Source: JANXXV01 sp038230275 (GTDB lineage: Bacteria > Acidobacteriota > Terriglobia > Bryobacterales > Bryobacteraceae). From it: DNA of 36,205 nucleotides. The notes under the pieces were generated by a model. It did no database searches, was not told where the DNA came from, and saw only the letters and a program-made list of their open reading frames with translations. A program made the translations under genes and the position numbers. This document shows positions 14,968 through 23,581 of the stretch, one piece after another; position 1 is the stretch's first letter; each line of letters starts with the position of its first letter. Location of the stretch: contig JBBRNO010000055.1 of NCBI GenBank assembly GCA_038230275.1, positions 1-36,205 on the forward strand, in the 5' to 3' direction.

Positions 14968-16563
14968 ATGCGCTCGCAAGCACTAGCGATACTTTGGGCG
15001 CAGTGGAAATCGATACGCAATCACTTTCCGCGGGCAGGCACGTCGGACGCGGTCAGCATTGCAGTGACTTCGCTTTGGTATGGCGTCTGGATTGTGGCTG
15101 CGGTGTCAGAGGGTCTGATCTGCGCTGAGTCAGAACCTGCGCTGCTCTCGCGGATCATGCCGTCGGGGCTGATGCTCCTGACCCTTTACTGGCAGCTGAT
15201 TCCGATTCTTATGGTGAGCACCGGACTTTCGCTCGATTTGCGGCGGCTGGCGGTGTATCCCGTGCCGCATTCCCAACTATTCACCATTGAAGTGTTGCTG
15301 CGAGTGACCACCGCGGCAGAGATGCTGTTTATGGTGGCTGGCGCGTTTGTGGGACTGCTATTCAATCCGCACCTGCCCGTGTGGTGCGCTTTCAGTCTGG
15401 TGATCTACGTTGCCTTCAATCTGTTTCTATCGGCAGGGTTGCGCGATTTGATCGGACGCTTGTTCGCCCGGAAGCGAATTCGCGAGGTGATGGTGTTTGG
15501 CATGGTGCTGCTGGCCGCCGTGCCGCAACTGCTGCTGCGAACTGGCGACCCGGTGACACTGCGACGGCTTCTTTCAGCCCAGCCTACGCTTTATCTTCCT
15601 TGGGTGGCGGCGGGCAGACTGGCGACGAACCGCAATGGGATGCTGCCGTTATTGATCATCACGGCTTGGACTGCGCTTGCTTTTGCATTTGGACGCTGGC
15701 AGTTCGAACGGAATTTGCGGGTGGATGTTACCGAGATTCAGGCGAAGGACACGGTTCAATCGAATCGAATTGGATTACTGGAACGATTGTTCCAACTGTT
15801 GCCGAAACTGCTGCCCGACCCGCTGGGTGTGCTGGTGGAAAAAGAGATGCGCGTGCTGACAAGGTCGGCCCGGTTCCGTCTGGTATTTCTGATGGGCTTC
15901 TCGTTCGGCTTGCTGATCTGGCTTCCGCTGGCGTTCAAAGGCGGCAGTTCAGCTTCCAGTCTTTCCAACCACTATTTGACGGCGGTGACCGTTTATTCGG
16001 TGATGCTGTTGGGAGAAGTGTGCATATGGAACATCTTCGGTTTCGATCGCGGGGCGGTGCAGCTTTACTATTCCGTGCCGGTGCCGATGTCCACCGTGAT
16101 TCTGGCGAAGAACCTGACAGCGATGTTTTTTGTGATGGTGGAAATCCTGCTGATCTTTCTGATATGCAGCCTGATGCGCATGCCGGTGACTGCGGCGTCG
16201 CTGCTGGAGACGTTTTGCGTGGCCATGACGATAGCGGTATTCCTGCTCTCCATTGGCAACATGATGTCCGTCAGGAATCCGCGCGCGGTAGACCCGGATC
16301 AATCCTGGCGGCGCAGTTCAGCGGGACGAGTGCAGGCAACGCTAATGTTCATTTATCTGCTGGTCGCGGCGCCCATCGCTTTGGCATACGGTGCGAGATA
16401 CGCATTCGATTCCGAGCTTGCGTTCTATGGCGTGCTGCTGTTTGACCTGTTGCTGGCGTTGGTGATTTACTGGCTGGCGATAGAATCCACGGTACAGTCC
16501 GCGGCGGACAGGAAGGAGTTTATTATCACGGCGCTTTCGCGCGGAGAAGGGCCCGTCAGCTGA
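14968..16563 (+). CDS. ABC-2 type transporter permease
   Basis: 531 aa, with about ten to twelve hydrophobic helices, for example MLLTLYWQLIPILMVSTGL, LVIYVAFNLFLSAGL, VMVFGMVLLAAVPQLLL, LVFLMGFSFGLLIWLPLAF and AFYGVLLFDLLLALVIYWL. The middle (about 255-300) is a soluble segment with VLVEKEMRVLTRSARFR, a feature of large ABC-2 permeases. It pairs with the upstream ATPase (gap of 1 nt), and the stop shares its last base with the ATG of the receptor gene (TGATG), so the three should be made together. Direction of transport is presumably export; the cargo is unknown. Confidence 0.85.
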   Translation: MRSQALAILWAQWKSIRNHFPRAGTSDAVSIAVTSLWYGVWIVAAVSEGLICAESEPALLSRIMPSGLMLLTLYWQLIPILMVSTGLSLDLRRLAVYPVPHSQLFTIEVLLRVTTAAEMLFMVAGAFVGLLFNPHLPVWCAFSLVIYVAFNLFLSAGLRDLIGRLFARKRIREVMVFGMVLLAAVPQLLLRTGDPVTLRRLLSAQPTLYLPWVAAGRLATNRNGMLPLLIITAWTALAFAFGRWQFERNLRVDVTEIQAKDTVQSNRIGLLERLFQLLPKLLPDPLGVLVEKEMRVLTRSARFRLVFLMGFSFGLLIWLPLAFKGGSSASSLSNHYLTAVTVYSVMLLGEVCIWNIFGFDRGAVQLYYSVPVPMSTVILAKNLTAMFFVMVEILLIFLICSLMRMPVTAASLLETFCVAMTIAVFLLSIGNMMSVRNPRAVDPDQSWRRSSAGRVQATLMFIYLLVAAPIALAYGARYAFDSELAFYGVLLFDLLLALVIYWLAIESTVQSAADRKEFIITALSRGEGPVS

Positions 16564-19187
16564 TGCAGAAGTATCTACTTGCAATCTTAATTGCGGCGCC
16601 GGCGATGGCGCAAATGCAATCGGCTCGCGGCGTGATTCAGGGAACTGTGCTGGATGGCAGCGGATCGGCGCTGGCGGGAACGCGGGTGACGGCGACGCAG
16701 CTGGATACCGGACTGGTGCGTGAATCCGCTACGGATGGGGAAGGGAACTTCCGAATCGCGGCGCTGCAGGTGGGCGCCTATCAACTGCGGCTGGAACACG
16801 AAGGGTTCGGCACTACGGTGATCAAGGAGCTGAACGTATCGGTAGGGCAGACGGTGGTACAGCGCATCGATATGAAACTGGCTCAAGTGGCCGAGCGCCT
16901 GGAAGTGATTGAGCAGGCCAACGCACTGGAAACCACCGCGACCAGCGCCAGTGTTGCCTTGGGGAATGAACGGGTAGAGGAGACGCCGTCACAGAATCGG
17001 AATTACTTAAACATCGTGTTGACTGCCCCCGGCGTGGCGCCTTCGGCCGGGTCTGGCGCGCAACGGTCTAGTTCGGCGGTGCGCAGTGCATCCACGGATA
17101 GCGGTTTCAGCTTTGGCGGGATGCGCGGCCGCAATAACAGCCTTTCCATAGATGGCGTGGATAATCGCGACGAAACTACGGGCGGCAGCCGGGTGGCCGT
17201 GGGACTTGAGATGGTACGGGAGTTTCGCGTGACTGGCGCGTCGTTTAACGCTGAATCCGGCGGGGCAGCCGGTGGATCGGTGAATTTGGTGACGCTATCC
17301 GGCACTAATAAATGGCATGGTGATGGGACGTTCTTCACGCAGAACGAATTCTCCAACGCGCGCAATCCGGAGGCGCCGGTGAACCGGAATCTGGAGTACC
17401 GCCGATACCAGCCGGGCGTTTCGTTGAACGGCCCCATTGTTCGGGACCGGACTTTCTTCTCGTTGGCGCTGGAGCAGGAGTGGGAGAGGAGCGAAGAATT
17501 CTCAGAGACTCCGGGGGGCGTTGTGCTGCCGCAATCGCTGACTCGCGGACTATTCCCGGCGAGTTCTTCGCAAACGGAGTTCTCGCTAAAGCTCAATCAC
17601 CAGATTGGGGCGAAGCACACGCTATCTGGACGCTACGCATTCTCACGTGGACGCACGTCGCACGACATGCAGGACGGCGAGAATTTCACCGATGCCTCGG
17701 CCCGCGGCAGCAGCCTGACACGCGACCATTCCATGGTGGGGGATTGGATTTACGTGATCACGCCGTCGCTAGTGAACGATCTTCGCGGACAGGTGTCGGA
17801 GCGGACGGTGGGCATCACGCCGAATTCCATTGGTCCGATGATTGAGATTCCGGGCGTGATTACGTTCGGCCAATCCTACCGGTTGAACGCGGCGCGGACG
17901 GAGAAACATGCGGAGGTGGTGGATAGTATTCACGTGGTTCGCGGGCATCATCAATTTAGTTTTGGCGGCAGCGTGCATCCCATTCGATTAGATTCCAGTA
18001 TCGCCAACCGGTTTGGCGGAATTTTCATTTACCCAACGCTGGCGCGGTATCAGGCTGGTGCGCCGGATCTGTACATTCGGGCGATGGGCGATCCGCGGAC
18101 GAGGATCGCTACGGTGCCGGTGGGGGTTTGGGCGCAGGACCGCTGGCAGATTGCGACGGGTTTGAGCCTGGATGCGGGCGTGCGCTATGACCGGCAGTGG
18201 TTACCCGCGGCGATCCCTTCCGCTGGCCGCAATATTGCGCCGCGTGTTGGGCTGGCGTGGAACCCGTCGGGCACCTCGGCGTACGTTTTCCGGACGGGCT
18301 TCGGATTGTTTTATGACCGCTATCCGCTGGCGTATTTGAACGATGCCATTCAGAAAGACGGCGTGCATGCGTGGGAAGAGTTCCAGTACGGCGGCGGGCC
18401 GCTGCTGCGGGCGCGTTATCAGGCGGCTGCGGATTTCCCCGCAACGTTCAGCCGCAAGTTCAGTGCGGGCGTCGAGCGGAGTTTGGGGAAGGACACTACT
18501 CTCTCCGTGGAGTATTCGTCGGTGGTGGGCCGGCATTTGCCGCGGACCAGAAATATCGAGGCAGGCGCGACGAGCGGTCCCGTTTTCCAACTGGAGCAAA
18601 CGGCGAAGTCTACATACAACGGAGTTTCGTTCTCGGTAAATCGCCGTCTGACGAAGGAGATGGCGTATCTGTTTTCCTATAACCTGGCGGTCGCGCACGA
18701 CGACGCGTCCGACTATGATGAGCAGCCGCTGGATCCTGGGAATGTGGCGCAGGATTGGGCGTTATCGCGGCAGCACCAGCGGCACCGGTTCGCCGCCAGC
18801 GGTCTGTTCGAATTGATGGATCATCTGACGCTGGCGCCCATTTTCACATATGGCAGCGGGCGGCCCTTGAACGCGCTGAATAGCACCGACACTTACCGCA
18901 CGGGTGCGTATCCTTTGAGCGCGAGGCCGGCGGGGTTGGGGCGCAATCCGTATTTTACGCCGGGGATTACTGCGCTGGACGCACGCTTGATGCAGACGTT
19001 TCCGGTGCATGAAAACCGCGCGGTGTTGCAGATGGGAGTGGAGTCGTTCAACATTTTGAACCATACGAATGCGCTGCGGGTGAGTCCGTTTTACCAGGCG
19101 GCGGGGAGCTTGCTTTCTTCTTATCGGGGCGTTGTGGAAACGCTCAATGCCCGGCAGGTGCAATTCTTCATTCAGTTCGAGTATTGA
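16563..19187 (+). CDS. Outer-membrane TonB-receptor-like protein with N-terminal carboxypeptidase-regulatory (CnaB-like) domain
   Basis: 874 aa. It begins with a signal peptide ending near AMAQ, then a CnaB-like beta-sandwich (about 22-105: GVIQGTVLDGSGSALAGTRV, GNFRIAALQVGAYQLRLEHE). A plug-like domain follows (SFGGMRGRNNSLSIDGVDNRD, EFRVTGASFNAESGGAAGGSVN), then a long beta-barrel with alternating aromatic strands. The final residues QFFIQFEY end in the aromatic needed for outer-membrane insertion. This is the expanded acidobacterial family often named 'Oar-like' or 'carboxypeptidase regulatory-like domain protein'. No TonB-box could be picked out with confidence. Its ATG overlaps the permease stop by one base, which is unusual and suggests a joint envelope role. 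Confidence 0.87.
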   Translation: MQKYLLAILIAAPAMAQMQSARGVIQGTVLDGSGSALAGTRVTATQLDTGLVRESATDGEGNFRIAALQVGAYQLRLEHEGFGTTVIKELNVSVGQTVVQRIDMKLAQVAERLEVIEQANALETTATSASVALGNERVEETPSQNRNYLNIVLTAPGVAPSAGSGAQRSSSAVRSASTDSGFSFGGMRGRNNSLSIDGVDNRDETTGGSRVAVGLEMVREFRVTGASFNAESGGAAGGSVNLVTLSGTNKWHGDGTFFTQNEFSNARNPEAPVNRNLEYRRYQPGVSLNGPIVRDRTFFSLALEQEWERSEEFSETPGGVVLPQSLTRGLFPASSSQTEFSLKLNHQIGAKHTLSGRYAFSRGRTSHDMQDGENFTDASARGSSLTRDHSMVGDWIYVITPSLVNDLRGQVSERTVGITPNSIGPMIEIPGVITFGQSYRLNAARTEKHAEVVDSIHVVRGHHQFSFGGSVHPIRLDSSIANRFGGIFIYPTLARYQAGAPDLYIRAMGDPRTRIATVPVGVWAQDRWQIATGLSLDAGVRYDRQWLPAAIPSAGRNIAPRVGLAWNPSGTSAYVFRTGFGLFYDRYPLAYLNDAIQKDGVHAWEEFQYGGGPLLRARYQAAADFPATFSRKFSAGVERSLGKDTTLSVEYSSVVGRHLPRTRNIEAGATSGPVFQLEQTAKSTYNGVSFSVNRRLTKEMAYLFSYNLAVAHDDASDYDEQPLDPGNVAQDWALSRQHQRHRFAASGLFELMDHLTLAPIFTYGSGRPLNALNSTDTYRTGAYPLSARPAGLGRNPYFTPGITALDARLMQTFPVHENRAVLQMGVESFNILNHTNALRVSPFYQAAGSLLSSYRGVVETLNARQVQFFIQFEY

Positions 19188-19254
19188 CCTGCTGAAACGC
19201 CGCCAATCTGCTAAAATTAAGGCTACTTCCCGATATATCAGCAGAGGCGAAGAA

Positions 19255-19271
19255 ACGACGAAATTCGTCGT
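19255..19271 (+). promoter_or_regulatory. Perfect 17-bp palindrome in the gyrA leader
   Basis: ACGACGAA and TTCGTCGT flank a single central A, immediately before the AGGAG ribosome-binding site (19276-19280) of gyrA. As DNA it is a symmetrical operator candidate. As RNA it would form a six-pair stem (ACGACG/CGTCGT) with a five-base loop next to the ribosome site. A TAAAAT at 19212-19217 may be the gyrA -10 box, though the nearest TTGACC is 22 bp away. Confidence 0.5.
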
Positions 19272-19286
19272 GTTTAGGAGCTCCAT

Positions 19287-21791
19287 TTGTCAGATCCGCA
19301 GAACCCTGTTCCACCGATTCCGCCTGGCGGCGACATCAACAAGAGTCTGATTCCGGTAAATATTGAAGACGAGATGCGCAAGTCGTATCTCGACTATTCG
19401 ATGAGCGTCATCATTGGCCGGGCGCTTCCGGATATCCGCGATGGATTGAAGCCGGTGCACCGGCGCATTCTTTACGCCATGAGCGAAATGGGTTTGAACT
19501 ACAATCGCCCAACGCGAAAGTGCGCCAAGATTGTCGGCGAGGTTCTGGGAAAGTTTCACCCGCATGGAGACGCCTCGGTTTACGACGCATTGGTGCGAAT
19601 GGCGCAGGACTTTTCGCTGCGCTACCTGTTGATTGACGGGCAGGGAAATTTTGGTTCCGTGGACGGTGATCCACCGGCGGCCTACCGGTATACAGAAGCC
19701 CGATTGTCGCGCGTTGCCGCGTCGCTGCTGGAAGACATCGATAAGGAAACGGTCGATTTCAAATCGAATTTCGACGATAGCGAAGAAGAGCCGGAAGTAC
19801 TGCCAACGCGTGTGCCGAACATGCTGGTGAACGGTTCGTCCGGTATCGCGGTGGGCATGGCGACGAACATTCCGCCGCACAATCTGACCGAGATTGTGAA
19901 TGCGACCATCGCGCTGGTGAACAATCCGGCGTTGACGTTGATCGATATTCTGCCGATGGTTCCCGGCCCGGATTTTCCCACTGGCGGCTATCTGCTGGGA
20001 CACAACGGCATCCATGATTACTTCACGCGCGGACGCGGGTCCTTGAAGCTTCGCGCCAAGGCGGAAGTGGAGCCGATGGAGAAGGGTGGCCGTGAGGCGC
20101 TGATTGTAACGGAGCTTCCCTACCAAGTGAATAAGGCGCGGTTGATTGAGCATGCCGCCGGCCTGGTGAACGAGAAGAAGATCGAAGGCATTTCGGAAAT
20201 TCGCGACGAGAGCGATCGCGACGGAATGCGCATTGTGTTTGAGTTGAAGCGCGGCGAGCAGGCCGATGTGATCCTGAACAATCTGTACAAGCAGACGCAG
20301 ATGCAGATCAACTTCGGCGTGATCATGCTCTCCATTGTGAACGGGCAGCCGCGCGAGTTGGGGCTGATCGATTGCATCAAGCGGTTCATCGACCATCGCG
20401 TCGACGTGGTCCGGCGCCGCACCGATTATTTGTTGCGCAAGGCTCGCGAGCGCGAACACCTTTTGCTTGGTTTCAAGAAGGCCCTGGATAATCTGGATGC
20501 GGTGATCGAGTTGATCCGCCGGTCGAGGAATCCGAGAGAAGCGCGTGAGGGCTTGATCGCCACCTTCGATTTCAGCGAACGGCAGGCGCAGGCGATTATC
20601 GAATTGCAGCTCCAACGCCTGACCGGCATGGAGCAGCAGAAAATTCTGGATGAGCTGGCGGAAATCCAGCGCATGATCGGCGAGTACCTGGAAATACTTG
20701 GTTCGGAGAAGGCCGTGCGGGCCGTGATCGTCAAGGAATTGAAGGAAGTCCAAAAGGACTTCGGCGATGAGCGGCGCACGAAGATCATTGACGATCCGGG
20801 CGATATCAACCTGGAAGATCTGGTACAGGTGGAAGACGTTGCGGTGACAGTGACGCGGGAAGGCTACCTGAAGCGCACGGCGGTGGACACCTACACGCGG
20901 CAGACCCGCGGCGGCAAGGGCCGCATTGGCATGGGTACGCGGACGGATGATTTCATTGAGAACCTGATCATTGCGTCGACGCACACCTACCTGCTGATCT
21001 TCACCAATATGGGCCGCGTTTACTGGCTGAAGATCTACGAGATTCCGGACGCTAGCACTACGGGCAAAGGGAAGAACATCGGCAGCCTGATCAATCTGCA
21101 GCCGGATGAAACGGTGAAGACGTTCCTGCCAGTGAAGGATTTCAACACGCCGGATCAATACATTGTGATGGTGACCAAGCACGGCGTGATCAAGAAGTGC
21201 GAGTCGACTGAGTTCAACAATCCGATGGCGCGCGGCATTATTGCGGTGTCGTTGGATGAGGGCGATGAGTTGATTGCGGCGCGGCTTACCAACGGCAAGA
21301 ACTATATCTTCATGGGCACCTACGAAGGCATGGCCATCCGGTTCAAGGAAGAAGAAGTTCGCGCCATGGGACGTCCGGCTCGCGGTGTGCGGGCGATGGA
21401 TCTGGCGGAGGGCGACTATCTAGTGGGCGTGGAGGTGGTGGAAGAGGAAGGACTGATGCTCTCCATCTCTGAGAACGGCTTTGGGAAACGTACTCCGCTG
21501 AGTGAATACCGGCTGACGGCGCGTGGACGCAAGGGCGTGATCAATATGAAGACCACGGCGCGGATCGGCAACGTGGTGAGCATCATGTCAGTGAAGGAAG
21601 ACACGGAGCTGATGATCATCACCAAGGAAGGCAAGATCATCCGTATTGAGTCGGGGCAGATTCGCCAGGCGGGACGCTCCACGCAGGGCGTGCGGCTGGT
21701 GAAGATGGAAGAGCCGGATCATGTGGCGGCGGCTTGCGCGATTCCGGAGACGCCGGCGGTGGAGCCAAATGGCGATGAGACGGTGCAATAG
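19287..21791 (+). CDS. gyrA: DNA gyrase subunit A
   Basis: 834 aa. Cuts and rejoins DNA in the GyrA2GyrB2 complex that introduces negative supercoils. The start is TTG, with AGGAG 6 nt upstream; no in-frame ATG precedes the conserved SYLDYSMSVIIGRALPDIRDGLKPVHRR. The catalytic tyrosine is Tyr135 in AYRYTEARL. The GyrA box QTRGGKG (539-545) separates it from ParC, and beta-pinwheel repeats fill the C-terminal third. The residue aligned with E. coli Ser83 is Ala96 (HPHGDASVYD), 39 residues before the tyrosine as in E. coli; the Asp87 equivalent is kept. gyrB is not in the window. A palindrome lies in the leader. Confidence 0.97.
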   Translation: MSDPQNPVPPIPPGGDINKSLIPVNIEDEMRKSYLDYSMSVIIGRALPDIRDGLKPVHRRILYAMSEMGLNYNRPTRKCAKIVGEVLGKFHPHGDASVYDALVRMAQDFSLRYLLIDGQGNFGSVDGDPPAAYRYTEARLSRVAASLLEDIDKETVDFKSNFDDSEEEPEVLPTRVPNMLVNGSSGIAVGMATNIPPHNLTEIVNATIALVNNPALTLIDILPMVPGPDFPTGGYLLGHNGIHDYFTRGRGSLKLRAKAEVEPMEKGGREALIVTELPYQVNKARLIEHAAGLVNEKKIEGISEIRDESDRDGMRIVFELKRGEQADVILNNLYKQTQMQINFGVIMLSIVNGQPRELGLIDCIKRFIDHRVDVVRRRTDYLLRKAREREHLLLGFKKALDNLDAVIELIRRSRNPREAREGLIATFDFSERQAQAIIELQLQRLTGMEQQKILDELAEIQRMIGEYLEILGSEKAVRAVIVKELKEVQKDFGDERRTKIIDDPGDINLEDLVQVEDVAVTVTREGYLKRTAVDTYTRQTRGGKGRIGMGTRTDDFIENLIIASTHTYLLIFTNMGRVYWLKIYEIPDASTTGKGKNIGSLINLQPDETVKTFLPVKDFNTPDQYIVMVTKHGVIKKCESTEFNNPMARGIIAVSLDEGDELIAARLTNGKNYIFMGTYEGMAIRFKEEEVRAMGRPARGVRAMDLAEGDYLVGVEVVEEEGLMLSISENGFGKRTPLSEYRLTARGRKGVINMKTTARIGNVVSIMSVKEDTELMIITKEGKIIRIESGQIRQAGRSTQGVRLVKMEEPDHVAAACAIPETPAVEPNGDETVQ

Positions 21792-21796
21792 AGGGA

Positions 21797-21802
21797 TATA
21801 AT
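21797..21802 (+). promoter_or_regulatory. -10 box TATAAT, probable leaderless promoter of larE
   Basis: A perfect TATAAT is followed by six bases (CTGGTC) and the larE ATG at 21809. It begins 5 bp after the gyrA stop, so larE can be transcribed on its own. No -35 consensus is seen at 17 bp (this falls in the gyrA 3' end), and there is no ribosome-binding site. Confidence 0.55.
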
Positions 21803-21808
21803 CTGGTC

Positions 21809-22678
21809 ATGGCAACCTTGGTTGGTATCGCCGGAATCGGTGCGGCTCCTGTATTGGATTCGGTCGTACTGCAACGGAAAGAGGAGAAATTGTTCTCGAT
21901 CCTGGCGGGCATGGGGCAGGTGATTGTCGCTTATTCCGGCGGCACGGATTCCGCTTATCTGATGTGGGCAGCCGGGCGCGTGTTGGGTGAGAAGGCGGTG
22001 GCGATTACCGCGGATTCGGCGTCGATTCCGGAGTCGCACAAGAAAGATGCTGAGGAATTTGCACGGCGCAACGGCTTCCGGCACGAGTATGTGTTGACGT
22101 ATGAGTTCGACAATCCGGACTACGTAAAGAATGGGCCGGACCGCTGTTTTCATTGCAAGGACGAACTATTCTCGCGGCTGGATCAGGTGGGTGCGGAGCG
22201 GGGTGTTGCGAATATTCTTTACGGCGTGAATAAGGACGATCTGGGCGATTACCGGCCTGGCCAAAATGCCGCGAAGATTCATGAAGTGAAAGCGCCGCTG
22301 GTGGAAGCGGACTTGACCAAGGCGGAGATTCGCGAGTTGTCGCGGATTGCGGGATTGCAGACTTGGGATCGGCCGGCTTCGGCTTGTTTGAGTTCGCGGA
22401 TCCCTTATGGCACGCCGGTGACGCCGCAAACGGTGAAAACCGTGGAAGTGGGCGAAGAGGCGATTAAGGCGTTGGGTTTCCGGCAGTTTCGCGTGCGGTT
22501 CCATGGGGAACTGGTGCGGATTGAAGTGGCCAAAGAAGAGATGGAGAAGGCGTTGACGGCGGAGATGGCGAAGGCGTTTGCCGGGATTTTTAAGCCGCTG
22601 GGTTTTCTTTATGTGACGCTGGATCTGGAAGGCTACCGGCAAGGTTCCATGAATGAGGCGCTGCGGTTGCAGGGGTGA
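21809..22678 (+). CDS. larE: LarE-type ATP-dependent sacrificial sulfur transferase
   Basis: 289 aa. In lactic acid bacteria LarE activates the pyridinium dicarboxylate precursor with ATP and donates sulfur for the nickel-pincer nucleotide cofactor of lactate racemase. The PP-loop SGGTDS is at 43-48 (VIVAYSGGTDSAYLMW). DRPASACLSSRIPYG carries Cys193, in the position of the sacrificial cysteine of the Lactobacillus enzyme. GFRQFRVRFHGELVRIEV and the C-terminal TLDLEGYRQGSMNE are also typical. Length is normal. No larA, larB or larC gene is nearby, so either those are elsewhere or this copy serves another thiolation. It follows gyrA by 17 bp. Confidence 0.9.
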   Translation: MATLVGIAGIGAAPVLDSVVLQRKEEKLFSILAGMGQVIVAYSGGTDSAYLMWAAGRVLGEKAVAITADSASIPESHKKDAEEFARRNGFRHEYVLTYEFDNPDYVKNGPDRCFHCKDELFSRLDQVGAERGVANILYGVNKDDLGDYRPGQNAAKIHEVKAPLVEADLTKAEIRELSRIAGLQTWDRPASACLSSRIPYGTPVTPQTVKTVEVGEEAIKALGFRQFRVRFHGELVRIEVAKEEMEKALTAEMAKAFAGIFKPLGFLYVTLDLEGYRQGSMNEALRLQG

Positions 22679-22744
22679 GGGCGGCCTTGCGACCACGGTC
22701 AGTCTGCACTTGAGGGATGTAAACTGAAAGTGGATAGGACACGA

Positions 22745-23119
22745 ATGGATTACATGATCGCCAATAAATCCAATTTGTTCGATGAACTGCTGCAAGTTCT
22801 CGGCAGTCACCAGAATGAGCCGGGAGTGGTTAGCGCGCTTGAAGATTTGAAAGCCGCAAAAGTCAACTATACTCAGCGCAGCATCGATCACATGCTGAAC
22901 TGTCTTGTGCTTGTCATTCACGATTTGGTTGTACATCCTCCAAGCAAAAAACTGCAGACGGAGTTAAGCACGGTAATTCATCGGCATTATACCGGGATGT
23001 TCGAGGCTGGTTCAAGACTGAGCGAACTGGCTCTCGAATATGAGACCAGCGGGGGCAAGCTTTTGTCCCGCGATGAGATCCTTGCGGAAGTTGACGAGCG
23101 GCGTGGAACCGCCCGGTAG
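22745..23119 (+). CDS. Unrecognised small protein, candidate antitoxin for the following PIN toxin
   Basis: 124 aa from the ATG at 22745 (AGGA 5 nt upstream); a GTG at 22730 would add five residues. Predominantly helical: NLFDELLQVLG, VVSALEDLKAAKVNY, SIDHMLNCLVLVIHDLVVH, and a long amphipathic stretch GMFEAGSRLSELALEYE. The C-terminus KLLSRDEILAEVDERRG is charged and resembles the toxin-binding tails of many antitoxins. It lacks an obvious ribbon-helix-helix, AbrB or Phd domain, so it matches no antitoxin family known to me. It ends 6 nt before a PIN-domain gene, which is the main reason for the antitoxin proposal. Confidence 0.6.
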   Translation: MDYMIANKSNLFDELLQVLGSHQNEPGVVSALEDLKAAKVNYTQRSIDHMLNCLVLVIHDLVVHPPSKKLQTELSTVIHRHYTGMFEAGSRLSELALEYETSGGKLLSRDEILAEVDERRGTAR

Positions 23120-23125
23120 CGGCCC

Positions 23126-23536
23126 TTGGCGATTCGAACGTTTCTTGACACATGCGTCCTATTGGCAGCGCATCACGGAAAACCGGGAGTGCAGAAACCA
23201 TCGTTAGAAATTATGAACGAGCACGCCCGCGCTTTCAGTGCGAGCCCGTTTTTATACCTGGAAACGATGCCGAAGGCGATCTACCATAAAAATGGGCTGG
23301 AGATCGAGTTTTATCGGGCGTACTTTGATAAAGCCCTGATTTGGATCAATGATGTTGAGTCAATCGTTAGCGTGGCACGCAGCGAATCGGAACAGTGCGG
23401 TCTCAGCGCAATAGACGCGCTACACGTGGCTGCGGCTTACCTGGCGGAAGCTCAGGTTCTGTACACACTGGAGCATCGCGAAAAACCAATTCACCGTACT
23501 TCCTTGGTGCGTGTAGTTTCTATTGAACCTGAATAA
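23126..23536 (+). CDS. PIN-domain protein, candidate toxin
   Basis: 136 aa from a TTG, 6 nt after the upstream gene's stop. The first acidic residue is in IRTFLDTCVLLAAHHG and the third in CGLSAIDALHVAAAYLAEA, both standard PIN positions. The middle Glu is probably in PFLYLETMPKAI. The last position, usually Asp in a T-x-D motif, reads LYTLEHREKPI with Glu. It is more diverged from classical VapC than the copy at 10765-11145. It is probably an RNA-cleaving toxin controlled by the protein encoded before it, but the weak fourth acidic position leaves open a low-activity form. Confidence 0.72.
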   Translation: MAIRTFLDTCVLLAAHHGKPGVQKPSLEIMNEHARAFSASPFLYLETMPKAIYHKNGLEIEFYRAYFDKALIWINDVESIVSVARSESEQCGLSAIDALHVAAAYLAEAQVLYTLEHREKPIHRTSLVRVVSIEPE

Positions 23537-23539
23537 CGT

Positions 23540-23566
23540 CGCGCCGTGGGTTCTAAATTGGGCGCG
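23540..23566. terminator. Possible bidirectional hairpin between convergent genes
   Basis: CGCGCC (23540-23545) and GGCGCG (23561-23566) can pair across a 15-base loop between the end of the PIN gene and the end of the oxidoreductase gene on the other strand. There is no U tract, so it would be a weak intrinsic terminator at best. Confidence 0.25.
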
Positions 23567-23581
23567 CAGTCCGCGGGAGCG

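Noticed and set aside
15381..16445. 354-codon plus-strand frame inside the ABC permease gene
   Set aside because: It overlaps the permease in another frame. The permease frame has regular membrane helices and proper coupling to both neighbours, while this one is Gly/Arg/Ala-rich without pattern.
19184..19217. TTGACC...TAAAAT as the gyrA promoter
   Set aside because: The spacing is 22 bp, too long for a standard sigma70 promoter; mentioned only as a possible -10 box.
19290..21182. 630-codon open frame antisense to gyrA
   Set aside because: Same reason: the sense strand is a complete, conserved gyrA, and the antisense product has no family character.
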